Source of the DNA: Pectobacterium betavasculorum
Lineage (GTDB): Bacteria > Pseudomonadota > Gammaproteobacteria > Enterobacterales > Enterobacteriaceae
Direction: 5' to 3'
DNA length: 64,000 nucleotides
NCBI RefSeq assembly: GCF_000749845.1
Contig: NZ_JQHM01000001.1
Coordinates: forward strand, 1,488,001-1,552,000
The notes under the pieces are model-generated. The model made no database searches. It was not told where the DNA came from and saw nothing but the letters and a program-made list of their open reading frames with translations. Below are positions 51,382-61,155 of this stretch, one piece after another. Numbering within the stretch: position 1 is the stretch's first letter; each line of letters begins with the position of its first letter. The translations under genes and the position numbers were made by a program.

Positions 51382-51519
51382 ATATCCGTCATACTTCAAG
51401 CTGCTTGTGCGTTGGCAATACTCGGCTCATCTCCGAGCCTCGCCCTTAGAGGGCCAACGCTTTGGCGTTGTTCAAAACGCTAGCGTTTTGTCACGCAACT
51501 CGAATTATTTAGTGTATAT
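51382..51519. repeat. Dispersed imperfect palindromic repeat, full copy
   Basis: About 138 bases, beginning ATATCCGTCATACTTCAAGC and ending CTCGAATTATTTAGTGTATAT-like bases that are a rough inverted copy of the start. Inside are several hairpins: CTCGGCTCATCTCCGAG, CCAACGC-TTTG-GCGTTG and CAAAACG-CTAG-CGTTTTG. Partial copies lie at 39625-39660 and 32019-32042. Its right end overlaps the last codons and stop of nagZ. Confidence 0.85.
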
Positions 51520-52528
51520 GCGCCTGCCAGCGCTCGCTGAGCAATGTGAGCGCCTGATTTGCCTGCTTCCAGCGCGACGAATCCAGCAGTTCCCGACGAG
51601 AAAACGAACCCTGATGATATAGGCGCGTTAGTTGCTCCGCTTTGACCGGGGACAGGTTATCCAGCACGCTGACCGCTCCTTCACGATGATTGCAAACCAG
51701 AATCATGTCACATCCCGCCTGCAACGCGGCCTGCGCCCGCTCTGGGTAACTTCCCATTACAGCCGCACCTTCCATCGACAGGTCGTCGGAGAAAATGATG
51801 CCATCAAAGCCTAACTCTTCACGCAGTACGGTTTTAAGCCAATAGGGAGAACCGCTGGCCGGACGTGGATCGGCCTCGGTGTAAACCACATGGGCAGGCA
51901 TGATCGCATCTAATTGCTGGTGCTGGATCAGTGCTTTAAAAATCAACATATCGTGAGCACGAATCTCTGTGAGCGGGCGTGGGTCGCGCGGCGTCTCCTT
52001 ATGTGAATCGGCGCTGACAGCACCGTGACCGGGGAAGTGCTTACCCGTGACCTTCATGCCTGCGCTATGCATACCGCGAATAAAGCTCTGTGCTACAGCC
52101 AACGCAGTCACGGGCTGTTCGTGAAACGAACGCTCACCAATCGCCGCACTCTGGTGACCGATATCCAGCACGGGTGCAAAACTGATGTCGATATCCATCG
52201 CGATCATTTCTGCCGCCATCAGCCAGCCGCCCTCTTCCGCCAACTTTTGAGCCTCTGACAGGCTATTTAATGCAGCGAACGCCTGCGCGGCAGGCAACCG
52301 GGTAAAACCGTCACGAAAACGCTGAACGCGCCCACCTTCCTGATCCACGGAAACCACGAGACGTTCGCGCGACGCAGCGCGGATTTGGCGTACTAATTCA
52401 CGTAGCTGCGCCACATCATGAAAATTACGAGTGAACAGAATAACGCCGCCAACCAGCGGGTGTTGCAGCACTTCACGATCTTCTGCATCCAGCTCGTAGC
52501 TGGCGACATCTAACATTACCGGACCCAC
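51509..52528 (-). CDS. nagZ: Beta-N-acetylhexosaminidase NagZ
   Basis: A GH3 enzyme of the cytoplasm that removes GlcNAc from anhydro-muropeptides during cell-wall recycling, thereby making the AmpR inducer. The conserved motif [18 protein letters not shown] carries the general acid histidine, and [10 protein letters not shown] the nucleophile aspartate. The start is GTG at 52528 with GAGG before it; 339 residues against 341. The final residues (AHIH) and stop lie within the repeat at 51382-51519. Confidence 0.95.
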   Translation of the reverse strand: MGPVMLDVASYELDAEDREVLQHPLVGGVILFTRNFHDVAQLRELVRQIRAASRERLVVSVDQEGGRVQRFRDGFTRLPAAQAFAALNSLSEAQKLAEEGGWLMAAEMIAMDIDISFAPVLDIGHQSAAIGERSFHEQPVTALAVAQSFIRGMHSAGMKVTGKHFPGHGAVSADSHKETPRDPRPLTEIRAHDMLIFKALIQHQQLDAIMPAHVVYTEADPRPASGSPYWLKTVLREELGFDGIIFSDDLSMEGAAVMGSYPERAQAALQAGCDMILVCNHREGAVSVLDNLSPVKAEQLTRLYHQGSFSRRELLDSSRWKQANQALTLLSERWQAHIH

Positions 52529-52604
52529 AAAAACCTCATTCTTTAGATAGTACTACTGAGTAAAATGACCACTACCGCAAATGCTACTGGGATAATTCAC
52601 ACCA

Positions 52605-53480
52605 TCAGCCTAGCTTTAACCGATGGCGTAACGTGGGAATTTCCGCTAAAAATTCCGGGTTCTTCGTTTGCTGCCAGCGTATTTCAAACCACATCAATAC
52701 CAGATAATCAACCCAGGGAAACCACTGCTTCACCTGTTGCTGAAGACGGCTCACGGAAAATCCTCGTCGGTGTCGCTGGTAGCTCTGTAGAAAATACGTT
52801 TGCGCCACACTGTCCATCTGGCTGGCTCGGACAATGAACGCCAGTTCAAAGGCGATATCGCCATCTGAGGCATATTCCCAGTCGATCAGCATGGTTCCTT
52901 GCTGCGTAATCAGTAGGTTCTCAGCATGCACATCCAGATGGAGGGGAGCCAACGCCATAGAAGTGGGTAGCGCAGCACGTTGAAAATGATGGTGGGCACG
53001 CAACAACGCTGGCGAACGACGGTGCGGATCCATCAGTTGCCAGTGTTGAGCAAATAGCGTTTTGAGATCGAGAGGGTAGCCACTAAGCGGCTGACGATGA
53101 AGCTGAGATAATATGCTCGCCACTTCTCCATTAGCCAGCATCATCAGGAACTCATCTGTTGTGGCAATACGTCCCGGCACCCACTCGACGATTAGCCAGC
53201 CGTCACGCCACAACAGTGGATGTGGCGCGAGCCCTATCGCAGACATTTTCCGCAGTAGAGCACACTCTCGCTGGCGATCGACGCCCATCTTTCGCTCGGC
53301 TGACGACTGTCGTCGCGCCAGCCATTCGATGCCCGCCCCATGAATACGCCAGCTTTTACTACTTAGCCCACCAATCAGTTCAAAGCGAATATCCGCCATT
53401 TCCAAGGCAGGGAAATGTTTCTGGATTGTCGCAGTCAGCTGTTGCTGGATGCCTGCCAGTTTAATGCTGAACGGCGCCAT
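52605..53480 (-). CDS. thiK: Thiamine kinase ThiK
   Basis: A choline/aminoglycoside-kinase-fold protein that phosphorylates thiamine in salvage. The catalytic loop is PLHLDVHAENLL and the metal motif LIDWEYASDGDIAFELA, as in E. coli ThiK (274 residues). ATG at 53480 gives 291 residues and overlaps the end of lpoB by 20 bases; a TTG at 53495 is also possible. Overall similarity is lower than for its neighbours, so the start is the least certain point. Confidence 0.88.
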   Translation of the reverse strand: MAPFSIKLAGIQQQLTATIQKHFPALEMADIRFELIGGLSSKSWRIHGAGIEWLARRQSSAERKMGVDRQRECALLRKMSAIGLAPHPLLWRDGWLIVEWVPGRIATTDEFLMMLANGEVASILSQLHRQPLSGYPLDLKTLFAQHWQLMDPHRRSPALLRAHHHFQRAALPTSMALAPLHLDVHAENLLITQQGTMLIDWEYASDGDIAFELAFIVRASQMDSVAQTYFLQSYQRHRRGFSVSRLQQQVKQWFPWVDYLVLMWFEIRWQQTKNPEFLAEIPTLRHRLKLG

Positions 53481-54042
53481 TGCCTGACCAAACAATTTCG
53501 CCGGTCTGCACCAGCATCAATTGCATGTCGATTTGCGGTGATTTCACGTCACCACTGACGTCGCTGTACAGCACATACTGCGCACTGACATAACGTGCCA
53601 GGCCAATCGCCTTGCTGCGCGATCCTAAGCTGTCATCAACTGACAGGCCCAACGTTTGTTTCGCAGCGGCCAGTTGCTCGCGTGGTACCAGCGTAAAGGC
53701 CTTGCCGGAGGATAACGCGTTGTACAGCGCGCTTGTCGCTTTCGCTATTGGCAGTGAACCATTGGTGTTGTTTTTCACGCTATCCACCAACAGTATGCTG
53801 CCCGGCGTAACGCCATCGGCTTTCAGCATCTGTGCCACCAGCGGGTTGATGCTGGCTTCCCAGTTCAACGTCTGGATTTTAGGCGGTTGCGGTACAGACT
53901 CACCCGGCGGCAACGTTGGCGTAGTTGGCACTTGAGGCTCAACTGGCTCAATAGTTGCTGGTGGCTCAGTCGGTTCCGGCGGACGACTGGGGCACCCTGT
54001 TAGTACCAATGCCGCCAGTATCACCCCTAGATACTTTTTCAT
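53461..54042 (-). CDS. lpoB: Penicillin-binding protein activator LpoB
   Basis: An outer-membrane lipoprotein that activates PBP1b. The lipobox LTGC puts the lipid on Cys17. A proline-rich flexible stretch (about residues 18-55, PPEPTEPPATIEP and so on) lets it reach through the periplasm, followed by the globular TolB-like domain. Length 193. It lies between ycfL and thiK as in E. coli. Confidence 0.94.
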   Translation of the reverse strand: MKKYLGVILAALVLTGCPSRPPEPTEPPATIEPVEPQVPTTPTLPPGESVPQPPKIQTLNWEASINPLVAQMLKADGVTPGSILLVDSVKNNTNGSLPIAKATSALYNALSSGKAFTLVPREQLAAAKQTLGLSVDDSLGSRSKAIGLARYVSAQYVLYSDVSGDVKSPQIDMQLMLVQTGEIVWSGNGAVQH

Positions 54043-54063
54043 ATTTTCTCTCTCAAGACACCA

Positions 54064-54444
54064 TTACAAAAACAGATGAAGACGAACCTGACGCGCATTA
54101 GGACTGCTACGCGTTGAAAAAACCGTCATTTCCGTCTGTGACGGGATTTCAATGGACTGCACCTCTTCAAAAGGCAGCACATCCAGCCCGTTTTCATCAT
54201 ACCAATAGAAACGGTAATGCACTGCCACCGCGTGTGGGGCATCGTTGCTGACAGCGGAAGAAGCCCGCAGCCTGCCATTTTCTGAATCCAGCGACGGATT
54301 CCCCGCCGTAATGCCAGCCGACAACACAGGAGCATCCAATACCAGTGTTTGTCGTTCATTGATAGTCAGCACTTTTGGCGCACTACAGCCCGCCAGCAGT
54401 CCCACCATCAGACATGTAGACAGAAAAAGCATCAGGTTACGCAT
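54064..54444 (-). CDS. ycfL: YcfL family lipoprotein
   Basis: A 126-residue predicted lipoprotein with lipobox LAGC (Cys20). The rest is a DUF1425 beta-sandwich-type domain with HYRFYWYDENGLDV. Function unknown. Order hinT-ycfL-lpoB is that of E. coli, and it lies 21 bases before lpoB. Confidence 0.92.
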   Translation of the reverse strand: MRNLMLFLSTCLMVGLLAGCSAPKVLTINERQTLVLDAPVLSAGITAGNPSLDSENGRLRASSAVSNDAPHAVAVHYRFYWYDENGLDVLPFEEVQSIEIPSQTEMTVFSTRSSPNARQVRLHLFL

Positions 54445-54484
54445 GGTTTACTCGCATGATGGTTTTCTCATCTGATTATCAAAC

Positions 54485-54835
54485 TTAATCCGCCAGCAAA
54501 GGCCCTAATGCACGACCGCCAACCAAATGCATGTGGATATGATATACCTCCTGCCCGCCGTGTCGGTTGCAGTTAATAATCAGGCGATAGCCGTCCTCTG
54601 CAATGCCTTCCTGCTGTGCAATCTTACCCGCAACCGTCACCATACGTCCCAACGCTGCTTCATGCTCTGGCGCCGTATCGTTAACGGTTGGGATTAATAC
54701 ATTCGGGATAATCAGAATATGTGTTGGCGTGCGGGGCGCGATATCACGGAAAGCGGTGACCAGTTCATCCTGATACACGATATCGGCAGGAATTTCCCGG
54801 CGGATGATTTTACTAAAGATGGTTTCTTCAGCCAT
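54485..54835 (-). CDS. hinT: Purine nucleoside phosphoramidase HinT
   Basis: A HIT-family hydrolase that cleaves AMP-lysine and related phosphoramidates. The histidine triad is in [11 protein letters not shown]. Length 116 against 119. AAGGA stands before the ATG. It is first in the hinT-ycfL-lpoB-thiK-nagZ run. The 215 bases upstream to the efflux gene show no convincing gene. Confidence 0.95.
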   Translation of the reverse strand: MAEETIFSKIIRREIPADIVYQDELVTAFRDIAPRTPTHILIIPNVLIPTVNDTAPEHEAALGRMVTVAGKIAQQEGIAEDGYRLIINCNRHGGQEVYHIHMHLVGGRALGPLLAD

Positions 54836-55050
54836 GATTGATTTCCTTGTTAGCTGGCATTGAACGACGTCATGTAGGCAGTATGAGTGACATATTCCAT
54901 TTCTTTCAACCTTCTTCGTCTATTTCTGGTGCAGGTGGTCAAAATACGACTCTTAGAAAAAATCTGTCTGATACCGAAACAATCACGCAATCGCTGCTAC
55001 GGCAAGGGTTTGACCTCACTTAACAAATTTCCACCCTTTCCGTTGCTTTG

Positions 55051-56502
55051 TTAGTTAGACGACTGCGGCGTTCTCACCAACATCATCAACAGGATGCAAA
55101 CCAGCAAAGCGGCACCTACGTTATAGAGCATCCCCGTAACAAAGGCCGAAACGTATTGACCCGCTTGCGCAACGGCACTATCGCCTTCGGCCAGCACGGT
55201 GCCAAACAGGATGCCAACCACAGCGACGCCCAACGCCGCCCCAACCTGCTGAACCGTCGAGATTACACCTGATGCCATACCTGCCTTAGCTTCATTTACA
55301 AAGCCCAAAACCAGATTCAATAGCGGGGTCATGATAAAACCCTGGCCAGCACCGACGACCACAAGCACAGGAATCAGCCGTATGGCCACCAGATTCGCCC
55401 CCGCTAGCTGCACCTGCATAATCAATAGCCCGATGGAAGCAGTATATACCAGCGCCCCCGCGACGATGGCAACGATCCCCCAGCGGGCGACCAGACGCGG
55501 CGCAACCAGCGATGCCAGAACGAATCCCACACTGCAAGGTGCAAAAATACTACCCGCGAGGAAGGGATCAAGCCCCAACCCAGTTTGCACCAGCAGGGCA
55601 AAACACAAGAAAAATGAGCTGGATGTGGAATACACCAGCAGCACGAGTAACACGCCCAACAGGAAACGACGCTGCGCGAGCAGACGCATATCAACCAAGG
55701 GAAGATGCCCCGCCAGTTGGCGCTGTTCCTGCTGACGGTAAAAAATGATCAACAGGATAGCCGCAGTGGCAAGCATCCACAGGCTCCATGCAGGCCACCC
55801 TTGTCCCGGCCCTTCAATCAGCGGCACCAGCAGCAGCGTAAGCCCAACGCTGACCAGCAGCACCCCCATCCAGTCCAGTGAAGGACGCAGCGACGTACAG
55901 GATTCAGGAATAAATCGCGCCGCCGCGATCGCTAACAGACCAATAGGAACATTGATAAGAAAGATGCTGCGCCAGCTCAGCCCGAACAGATTAGCATGTA
56001 CCAGCCATCCTCCCAGTACCTGACCCGCGATAGCAGCTAACCCCAGCGTCATCCCCAGCAGACCGAAGGCTCGGCGACTATCGTTCCCATCGAAATTGAC
56101 GCGGATAGAAGCATAGACCTGTGGGAACAATAACGCAGCCGCAAGTCCCTGCAAGATGCGAGCGCTAATCAGAAACCCCGCGTTAGGCGCTAAACCACAC
56201 AGCGCAGAAGCAATCGTAAATCCAGCCATGCCCACGATAAACAGGCGGCGTCGCCCAAACACATCCCCCAATCGGCTCCCCGTAATCAGCAGCACACCGA
56301 AAGCCAGTTCGTAACCTGCTACGATAAAGCCGATCTGAGCGAAGCTGGCTCCCAGATCGACCTGCATACTCGGGATCGCGATATTAACCACGAACAGATC
56401 GAAGATCGTAACAAAGCCCGCCATGAGTAGCACAGACAGCCCGAGCCAAGGCGGACTCTTGGCCGTCGTCGCTAAAGCCGAAGCACGATAAGTTGAGTTC
56501 AT
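55051..56502 (-). CDS. MFS drug efflux transporter, DHA2 (14-TM) family
   Basis: 483 residues with about 14 hydrophobic segments, of the EmrB/QacA type. Motif A-like GSRLGDVFGRRRLF follows the second segment, and motif C-like GQVLGGWLVH the fifth. Substrate unknown. No membrane-fusion partner lies next to it, so it probably exports across the inner membrane alone. It is divergent from an HTH regulator, the usual arrangement for a drug-responsive pair, and stands where E. coli has fhuE. Confidence 0.88.
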   Translation of the reverse strand: MNSTYRASALATTAKSPPWLGLSVLLMAGFVTIFDLFVVNIAIPSMQVDLGASFAQIGFIVAGYELAFGVLLITGSRLGDVFGRRRLFIVGMAGFTIASALCGLAPNAGFLISARILQGLAAALLFPQVYASIRVNFDGNDSRRAFGLLGMTLGLAAIAGQVLGGWLVHANLFGLSWRSIFLINVPIGLLAIAAARFIPESCTSLRPSLDWMGVLLVSVGLTLLLVPLIEGPGQGWPAWSLWMLATAAILLIIFYRQQEQRQLAGHLPLVDMRLLAQRRFLLGVLLVLLVYSTSSSFFLCFALLVQTGLGLDPFLAGSIFAPCSVGFVLASLVAPRLVARWGIVAIVAGALVYTASIGLLIMQVQLAGANLVAIRLIPVLVVVGAGQGFIMTPLLNLVLGFVNEAKAGMASGVISTVQQVGAALGVAVVGILFGTVLAEGDSAVAQAGQYVSAFVTGMLYNVGAALLVCILLMMLVRTPQSSN

Positions 56503-56625
56503 TTTGTCTATCCTTGTGTATGGTAGATTTTTGTATGAAGAGTCATCGCGTCATCATTCTCAAATCCTTTTTAAACAATTACAATTTAACCATTTATGCT
56601 ATTACTAAAAGCAATGCGGTAACCG

Positions 56626-57423
56626 ATGAGAACATTGGAAAGAACTCGCCATGATCTGGCTGCATTTTTGCGCGCGCGTCGAGAACGAGTGTCACCCGCT
56701 GACGTGGGCTTGCCCAGCGGTGGAAGACGACGTACGCCAGGGCTGCGACGCGAGGAAGTGGCCGCACTAGCCGGGGTTGGCGTGACCTGGTACACCTGGC
56801 TCGAACAGGGGCGCGATATTGGTGTATCAGCAGCATTTCTGGACAGCCTGGCACGAGTGCTTAAACTTGATGCGGCCGAACGCCGGCATCTATACCTGCT
56901 GGCACACGAACGGCCACCTGTCGAGCCGGGTAAGACGTGGTGCGTGGTTCCACCACTAGTACGGCGTCTGATGCACGATCTGGCTCCCCATCCGGCCTAT
57001 ATTCTCAACCTGCGCTGGGATGTGCTGACCTTCAATGAACCGGCGAATCAGCTTTTCAGCTTCGACGCTCATCCTTCCGAAAGGCGTAATCTGCTCTGGC
57101 TCTTGTTTACCGATCCGTTACTGCATGAACGATTCATCGGCTGGGAGCAACAGGCTCCGCAGATGCTGTCGAGTTTTCGCCGCGATTTCGCACGTGCGAC
57201 GCAGGAAGCGGACATTCATGAACTGGTGGACGAACTGGAGCAGGTATCGCCAGATTTCAAAACGTGGTGGCGCCAGCATGATGTGCATGCCCCGTGCAGC
57301 GGCGTGCGTCAACTGATGATCGACGGCAAAGCTGAAGCCTTTGAGCATACGTCGCTAACCATCGATGAAGTTCGACATCTGCGTTTGGTGGTTTATGCTC
57401 AGCAATCTCAGAGAGAGGAGTGA
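56626..57423 (+). CDS. HTH regulator with MmyB-like ligand domain
   Basis: 265 residues. An N-terminal XRE-type helix-turn-helix (LRREEVAALAGVGVTWYTWLEQGRD) is followed by the MmyB-like domain that starts around residue 105 and includes AYILNLRWDVLTFNEPAN. This family often controls a divergent oxidoreductase or transporter gene. The 123-base gap to the MFS gene is AT-rich and should hold both promoters. The ribosome site is weak. The coding region looks richer in GC than the gap around it. Confidence 0.9.
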   Translation: MRTLERTRHDLAAFLRARRERVSPADVGLPSGGRRRTPGLRREEVAALAGVGVTWYTWLEQGRDIGVSAAFLDSLARVLKLDAAERRHLYLLAHERPPVEPGKTWCVVPPLVRRLMHDLAPHPAYILNLRWDVLTFNEPANQLFSFDAHPSERRNLLWLLFTDPLLHERFIGWEQQAPQMLSSFRRDFARATQEADIHELVDELEQVSPDFKTWWRQHDVHAPCSGVRQLMIDGKAEAFEHTSLTIDEVRHLRLVVYAQQSQREE

Positions 57424-57535
57424 TGTTGCGGTATCAGAAAGATAGACAAATTATGTTGCAGGATCTCGCTACTTAAGCAGATAAAAGCCTCGCCGTTTAG
57501 CACGAATGTTTTGGAGGCAGTTTGATGCTAACCAT

Positions 57536-57561
57536 AAAAAAAGGGGCTTTCGCCCCTTTTT
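57536..57561 (-). terminator. Terminator of ptsG (bidirectional)
   Basis: GGGGC-TTTC-GCCCC flanked by A and T runs on both sides. On the minus strand TTTTTTT follows, 20 bases after the ptsG stop; it can also end the convergent regulator transcript. Confidence 0.93.
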
Positions 57562-57580
57562 GCCACTCCCCAACAACCCA

Positions 57581-59014
57581 TCAGTGGTTACGGATGTAGT
57601 CGTCCATATCGGTTTTCAGGTTATCGGATTTCGTACCGAAAATTGCCTGAACGCCGGAACCTGCCACAACCACACCGGCTGCACCCAGTTTTTTCAGGCC
57701 AGCCTGATCAACTTTAGTCACATCGCCTACGCTAACGCGCAGACGGGTGATGCATGCATCCAGATTAGTGATGTTTTCTTTACCACCAAACGCGCTAACC
57801 AGTGCAGCAGCCATTTCGGTGCTGTCCTGCGAAGTTTGCTCAGATGAGCTATCTTCACGACCCGGCGTTTTCAGATTCAGCTTGGCAATCAGAACGCGGA
57901 AGATAGTGTAGTAAATCAACGCATAGCACAGGCCCACAATCGGGAACAGCCACAGGTTGCTACCGTTGCCGCTCAGTACCACGAAGTCGATCAGACCGTG
58001 AGAGAAGCTTGTACCATCACGCATACCCAGCAGGATACAGATTGGGAACGCCAGACCCGCTAGAATCGCATGGATCACATACAGGATCGGCGCAACAAAC
58101 ATGAATGAGAACTCAATTGGCTCAGTGATACCCGTCAGGAACGAGGTCAGCGCCGCAGAGATCATAATACCGCCCACTTTCGCGCGGTTTTCTGGTTTCG
58201 CAGAGTGCCAGATAGCAATAGCCGCTGCCGGCAGACCGTACATTTTAAACAGGAAGCCGCCAGACAATTTACCCGCAGTCGGGTCACCAGCAATGTAACG
58301 CGGGATATCACCGTGGAAAACCTGACCCGCCGCATTGGTGAATTCACCCACTTGCATTTGGAAAGGTACGTTCCAGATATGGTGCAGACCAAACGGTACC
58401 AGAGAGCGTTCAACAACCCCGTAGATACCGAATGCCAACATCGGGTTCTCATTCGCTGCCCAATGTGAAAATGTTTGGATAGCGCTACCGACCGGTGGCC
58501 ATATGAAAGACAGCACCACACCGGTAACGATCGCAGTCAGACCGGAAATGATTGGCACAAAGCGCTTACCGGCAAAGAAGCCCAAATACTCAGGCAGTTG
58601 AATGCGGTAGAAGCGATTAAACATATACGCGGCAATCGCACCGGCAATGATCCCGCCTAGAACACCGGTATCCGCCAGGTGCTTCGCTGTAATCTCGGCA
58701 GCCGGTAGATTAAGAACCAGCGGTGCAATCGCAGCCATGGTTTTCACCATGATGCCATAAGCGACCACTGCCGCCAGTGCGGAAACACCGTCGTTATTAG
58801 TGAAGCCCAAGGCAACACCAATAGCAAAAATCAGCGGCATGTTGGCAAACACCGAATCACCGGCCTGTGCCATGACGCTGGAGACAATTTCAGGTAGCCA
58901 GCTAAAGTTGGCCGAACCGACACCCAGCAGAATACCTGCAATAGGGAGTACGGATACGGGCAGCATTAGCGACTTACCTACTTTTTGCAGGTTTGCGAAT
59001 GCATTCTTGAACAT
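57581..59014 (-). CDS. ptsG: Glucose-specific PTS permease IICB
   Basis: Takes up and phosphorylates glucose. The IIC membrane part (about residues 1-385) is joined by a linker (KTPGRED) to the IIB domain with phosphocysteine Cys421 in [10 protein letters not shown]. Length 477, the same as E. coli. The IIA part is the separate Crr protein. The upstream region carries sites for CRP, Mlc and SgrS, described separately. Its place next to tatD matches E. coli. Confidence 0.96.
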   Translation of the reverse strand: MFKNAFANLQKVGKSLMLPVSVLPIAGILLGVGSANFSWLPEIVSSVMAQAGDSVFANMPLIFAIGVALGFTNNDGVSALAAVVAYGIMVKTMAAIAPLVLNLPAAEITAKHLADTGVLGGIIAGAIAAYMFNRFYRIQLPEYLGFFAGKRFVPIISGLTAIVTGVVLSFIWPPVGSAIQTFSHWAANENPMLAFGIYGVVERSLVPFGLHHIWNVPFQMQVGEFTNAAGQVFHGDIPRYIAGDPTAGKLSGGFLFKMYGLPAAAIAIWHSAKPENRAKVGGIMISAALTSFLTGITEPIEFSFMFVAPILYVIHAILAGLAFPICILLGMRDGTSFSHGLIDFVVLSGNGSNLWLFPIVGLCYALIYYTIFRVLIAKLNLKTPGREDSSSEQTSQDSTEMAAALVSAFGGKENITNLDACITRLRVSVGDVTKVDQAGLKKLGAAGVVVAGSGVQAIFGTKSDNLKTDMDDYIRNH

Positions 59015-59036
59015 AATTGAGTGTGCTCCTGAGTAA
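59015..59036 (-). promoter_or_regulatory. Ribosome site and SgrS target of ptsG mRNA
   Basis: On the minus strand ACTCAGGAGCACACTCAA lies just before the ATG. It differs from the E. coli SgrS-pairing region (ACTCAGGAGCACTCTCAA) in one base. SgrS is the small RNA that blocks ptsG translation in sugar-phosphate stress, so the same control is likely here; sgrS itself is not in this window. Confidence 0.82.
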
Positions 59037-59115
59037 TAGTGCTTTTACTTCTGATACTTCATATAAGCAAAGACGGGGAGGATGGCCCTTGCGAGTTGGG
59101 GTGTCTTAGCCCCCT

Positions 59116-59140
59116 TTAATTTTTACGCAGAGTAAAATAA
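59116..59140. promoter_or_regulatory. Candidate Mlc operator of ptsG
   Basis: TTTTAC-GCAGA-GTAAAA with A/T-rich ends is a perfect inverted repeat of the kind bound by Mlc, the glucose-responsive repressor of ptsG. It lies about 100 bases before the start codon. Confidence 0.7.
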
Positions 59141-59155
59141 ATAGCGTTCGCAATG

Positions 59156-59171
59156 TTTGATTGCTATCACG
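59156..59171. promoter_or_regulatory. Candidate CRP site of ptsG
   Basis: TTTGA-TTGCTA-TCACG matches the CRP consensus TGTGA-N6-TCACA in eight of ten conserved positions. It lies beyond the Mlc site. ptsG needs cAMP-CRP in E. coli. The rest of the 313-base gap (59015-59327) shows no gene. Confidence 0.65.
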
Positions 59172-59301
59172 TTTCCACAAGCCAACAGGTTAAGATCGAA
59201 CAGATATTGCACTTTTCAGTGATATATCGCTAAAAAACACGTTCCCCTGAAGAGGAAAAACCTAATCAAGGGATTTATGGAGCGCTATTAATTACACGGG
59301 T

Positions 59302-59327
59302 AAAAAAAACTCGGCTATTCTCAGCCA
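59302..59327 (-). terminator. Terminator of tatD
   Basis: On the minus strand GGCT-GAGAAT-AGCC-GAG is followed by eight T directly after the tatD stop. The stem is short but the T-run is long. Confidence 0.6.
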
Positions 59328-60125
59328 CTATTGCGCTGCGGTCAACCGAGTTGGATCGATGTGAAACAGGCGGGAAAAGTTTTCTGTCGTGGCAGCGGCG
59401 AGAGTTTCCAGCGACGTGCCTTTCACTACGGCAAGGTATTCCGCTACATCACGCACATACGCAGGCTGGTTTTCCTGACCCCGGAACGGGACAGGTGCTA
59501 ACCAAGGGGAATCCGTCTCAATCAGCATCCGATCCAACGGCACGTAGCGCGCTACGTCACGCAATTCTTCTGCATTACGGAATGTCACGATCCCAGAAAA
59601 CGAGATATAGAATCCCATATCCAGCAAGGCTTTTGCCGTGACCAAATCTTCCGTAAAACAGTGCAGAACGCCGCTGCATTTTTCCGCGTGCTCCTCACGC
59701 AAAATCGCCAGCGTATCTTCACGGGCGGAACGTGTATGCACGATGACAGGCTTGTTCAGATCATTGCCAATACGAATATGTTCACGAAACGACGCCTGCT
59801 GCTGGGCTTTTGTCTCCTGCTGATAGAAATAATCCAGCCCCGTTTCCCCCATCGCCACCACACGGCTGGCGGTGGCTAGCTCGCGCAACTCGGCATAATC
59901 GTAAGGGGCTTCCTGATTGAGCGGATGAACGCCGCAGGAAAAGACCACGTTATCGCGTTCGCCGATTAACTCCACCATCGCCCGATAGCCGGGCAGCGTT
60001 GTCGCCACAGCCAGAAGGAAACCGACATCACGACGCTTCGCTTTCTCCAGCACGTCGGAGACATCTTTATGCAATGACTGATAATCCAAACCGTCAAGAT
60101 GACAGTGGGAATCCACTAACAACAT
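59328..60125 (-). CDS. ycfH: TatD-family metal-dependent hydrolase YcfH
   Basis: A TIM-barrel metallohydrolase of the TatD DNase family. Metal ligands are seen in DSHCHLDG, GETGLDY, VIVHTR, LHCFTE and ETDSPWL. Length 265, as E. coli YcfH. Its substrate is not settled. It is the end of the pabC-mltG-tmk-holB-ycfH run, with 19 bases to holB. Confidence 0.94.
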   Translation of the reverse strand: MLLVDSHCHLDGLDYQSLHKDVSDVLEKAKRRDVGFLLAVATTLPGYRAMVELIGERDNVVFSCGVHPLNQEAPYDYAELRELATASRVVAMGETGLDYFYQQETKAQQQASFREHIRIGNDLNKPVIVHTRSAREDTLAILREEHAEKCSGVLHCFTEDLVTAKALLDMGFYISFSGIVTFRNAEELRDVARYVPLDRMLIETDSPWLAPVPFRGQENQPAYVRDVAEYLAVVKGTSLETLAAATTENFSRLFHIDPTRLTAAQ

Positions 60126-60144
60126 GATATTTACTCGATATTAA

Positions 60145-61155
60145 TTAAACAGAAAAAGGATGGCTGTCGCGCTTAACTGACGAAGCAAGCGTACGCTCAC
60201 CATCGAGCAACCGTTCCGTCAGCAGTAACTCGCGGTTAACCCCCGTGACGGTCAGCAATTTTTGTCGGCAAGCCATCCACTGTTGCAACTCATACAGCCA
60301 ATGTCCAGACGGCTCGCGTGCCAGACGCTCAACCAGTTCGATCTGATCCTGATTCACCAAATGCTCACTGGCTCCCTGCTGCCACTTCATGGCATCCAGC
60401 AGTAGCGCGGCCAGCCAGTGAATTCGCACATCCGCATCATCATGATTCAGTTGAGGTATCAACGAAAGCAGATCCCGCGAAGTCAGCGCGGCAGAAAATG
60501 CCTGACACAGCCCGGAACGCTGCTTCCAGCGTTCCGGCTGCAATAACGCTTCGGCAGCCAAAGGGGCGCCCGATTGCAATCTTAATGCCGTACGCAATGC
60601 CTTACTATCATGACGATGACGCGCATTCAGCCAGAGCACGCTCTGCGTCTCATTCGGCACATCCAGATAGTGATATAAGCAGCGACTGCGTAAAGTTGCT
60701 AACAAACGCGCAGGCTCACGGCAGCCGAATAAAAAGAAGGTATTCTGTGGCGGTTCTTCCAACGTTTTTAGCAGCGCGTTCGCTGCCGCTTCAGTCAGTT
60801 GCTCAGCGGAAGCCAGCCAGATCACTTTTGCTCCGCCTTGTCGGGAGTGTTGATACACTTTTTCCACGACGTCACGCACCGGATCGACGCCCAGACTCTG
60901 TTTACCTTTCTCCGGGCTAAGCACATGCCAGTCTGGGTGCGTACCCGCTGTCATCAGGTTACAAGAGTGGCACTGGCCGCAGCTTTTCATTCCATCTGGT
61001 CGCTGGCAGATCAGCCAACGACTCAGCGCATAAATAAGCGATTCATCGCCCATGCCCGGCAACGCATGCAACAACACCGCATGGTGGCCTCTACCCGCCT
61101 GATATTGACCGATAAGCTGCCGATAAGAGGCATTCAGCCACGGATACCAATCCAT
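60145..61155 (-). CDS. holB: DNA polymerase III delta-prime subunit HolB
   Basis: A clamp-loader subunit. Zinc-binding cysteines in CGQCHSC, the conserved LTEAAANALLKTLEEPP and the SRC-type motif LATLRSRC are present; the P-loop is degenerate (LPGMGDESL), as usual for delta-prime. ATG at 61155 (MDWYPWL) gives 336 residues against 334 and overlaps the tmk stop by one base; the frame to 61203 is not needed. Confidence 0.94.
   Translation of the reverse strand: MDWYPWLNASYRQLIGQYQAGRGHHAVLLHALPGMGDESLIYALSRWLICQRPDGMKSCGQCHSCNLMTAGTHPDWHVLSPEKGKQSLGVDPVRDVVEKVYQHSRQGGAKVIWLASAEQLTEAAANALLKTLEEPPQNTFFLFGCREPARLLATLRSRCLYHYLDVPNETQSVLWLNARHRHDSKALRTALRLQSGAPLAAEALLQPERWKQRSGLCQAFSAALTSRDLLSLIPQLNHDDADVRIHWLAALLLDAMKWQQGASEHLVNQDQIELVERLAREPSGHWLYELQQWMACRQKLLTVTGVNRELLLTERLLDGERTLASSVKRDSHPFSV

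Noticed and set aside
54838-55023. 61-codon plus-strand frame between hinT and the MFS gene
   Set aside because: No ribosome site at a good distance and no similarity; it overlaps the likely hinT promoter.
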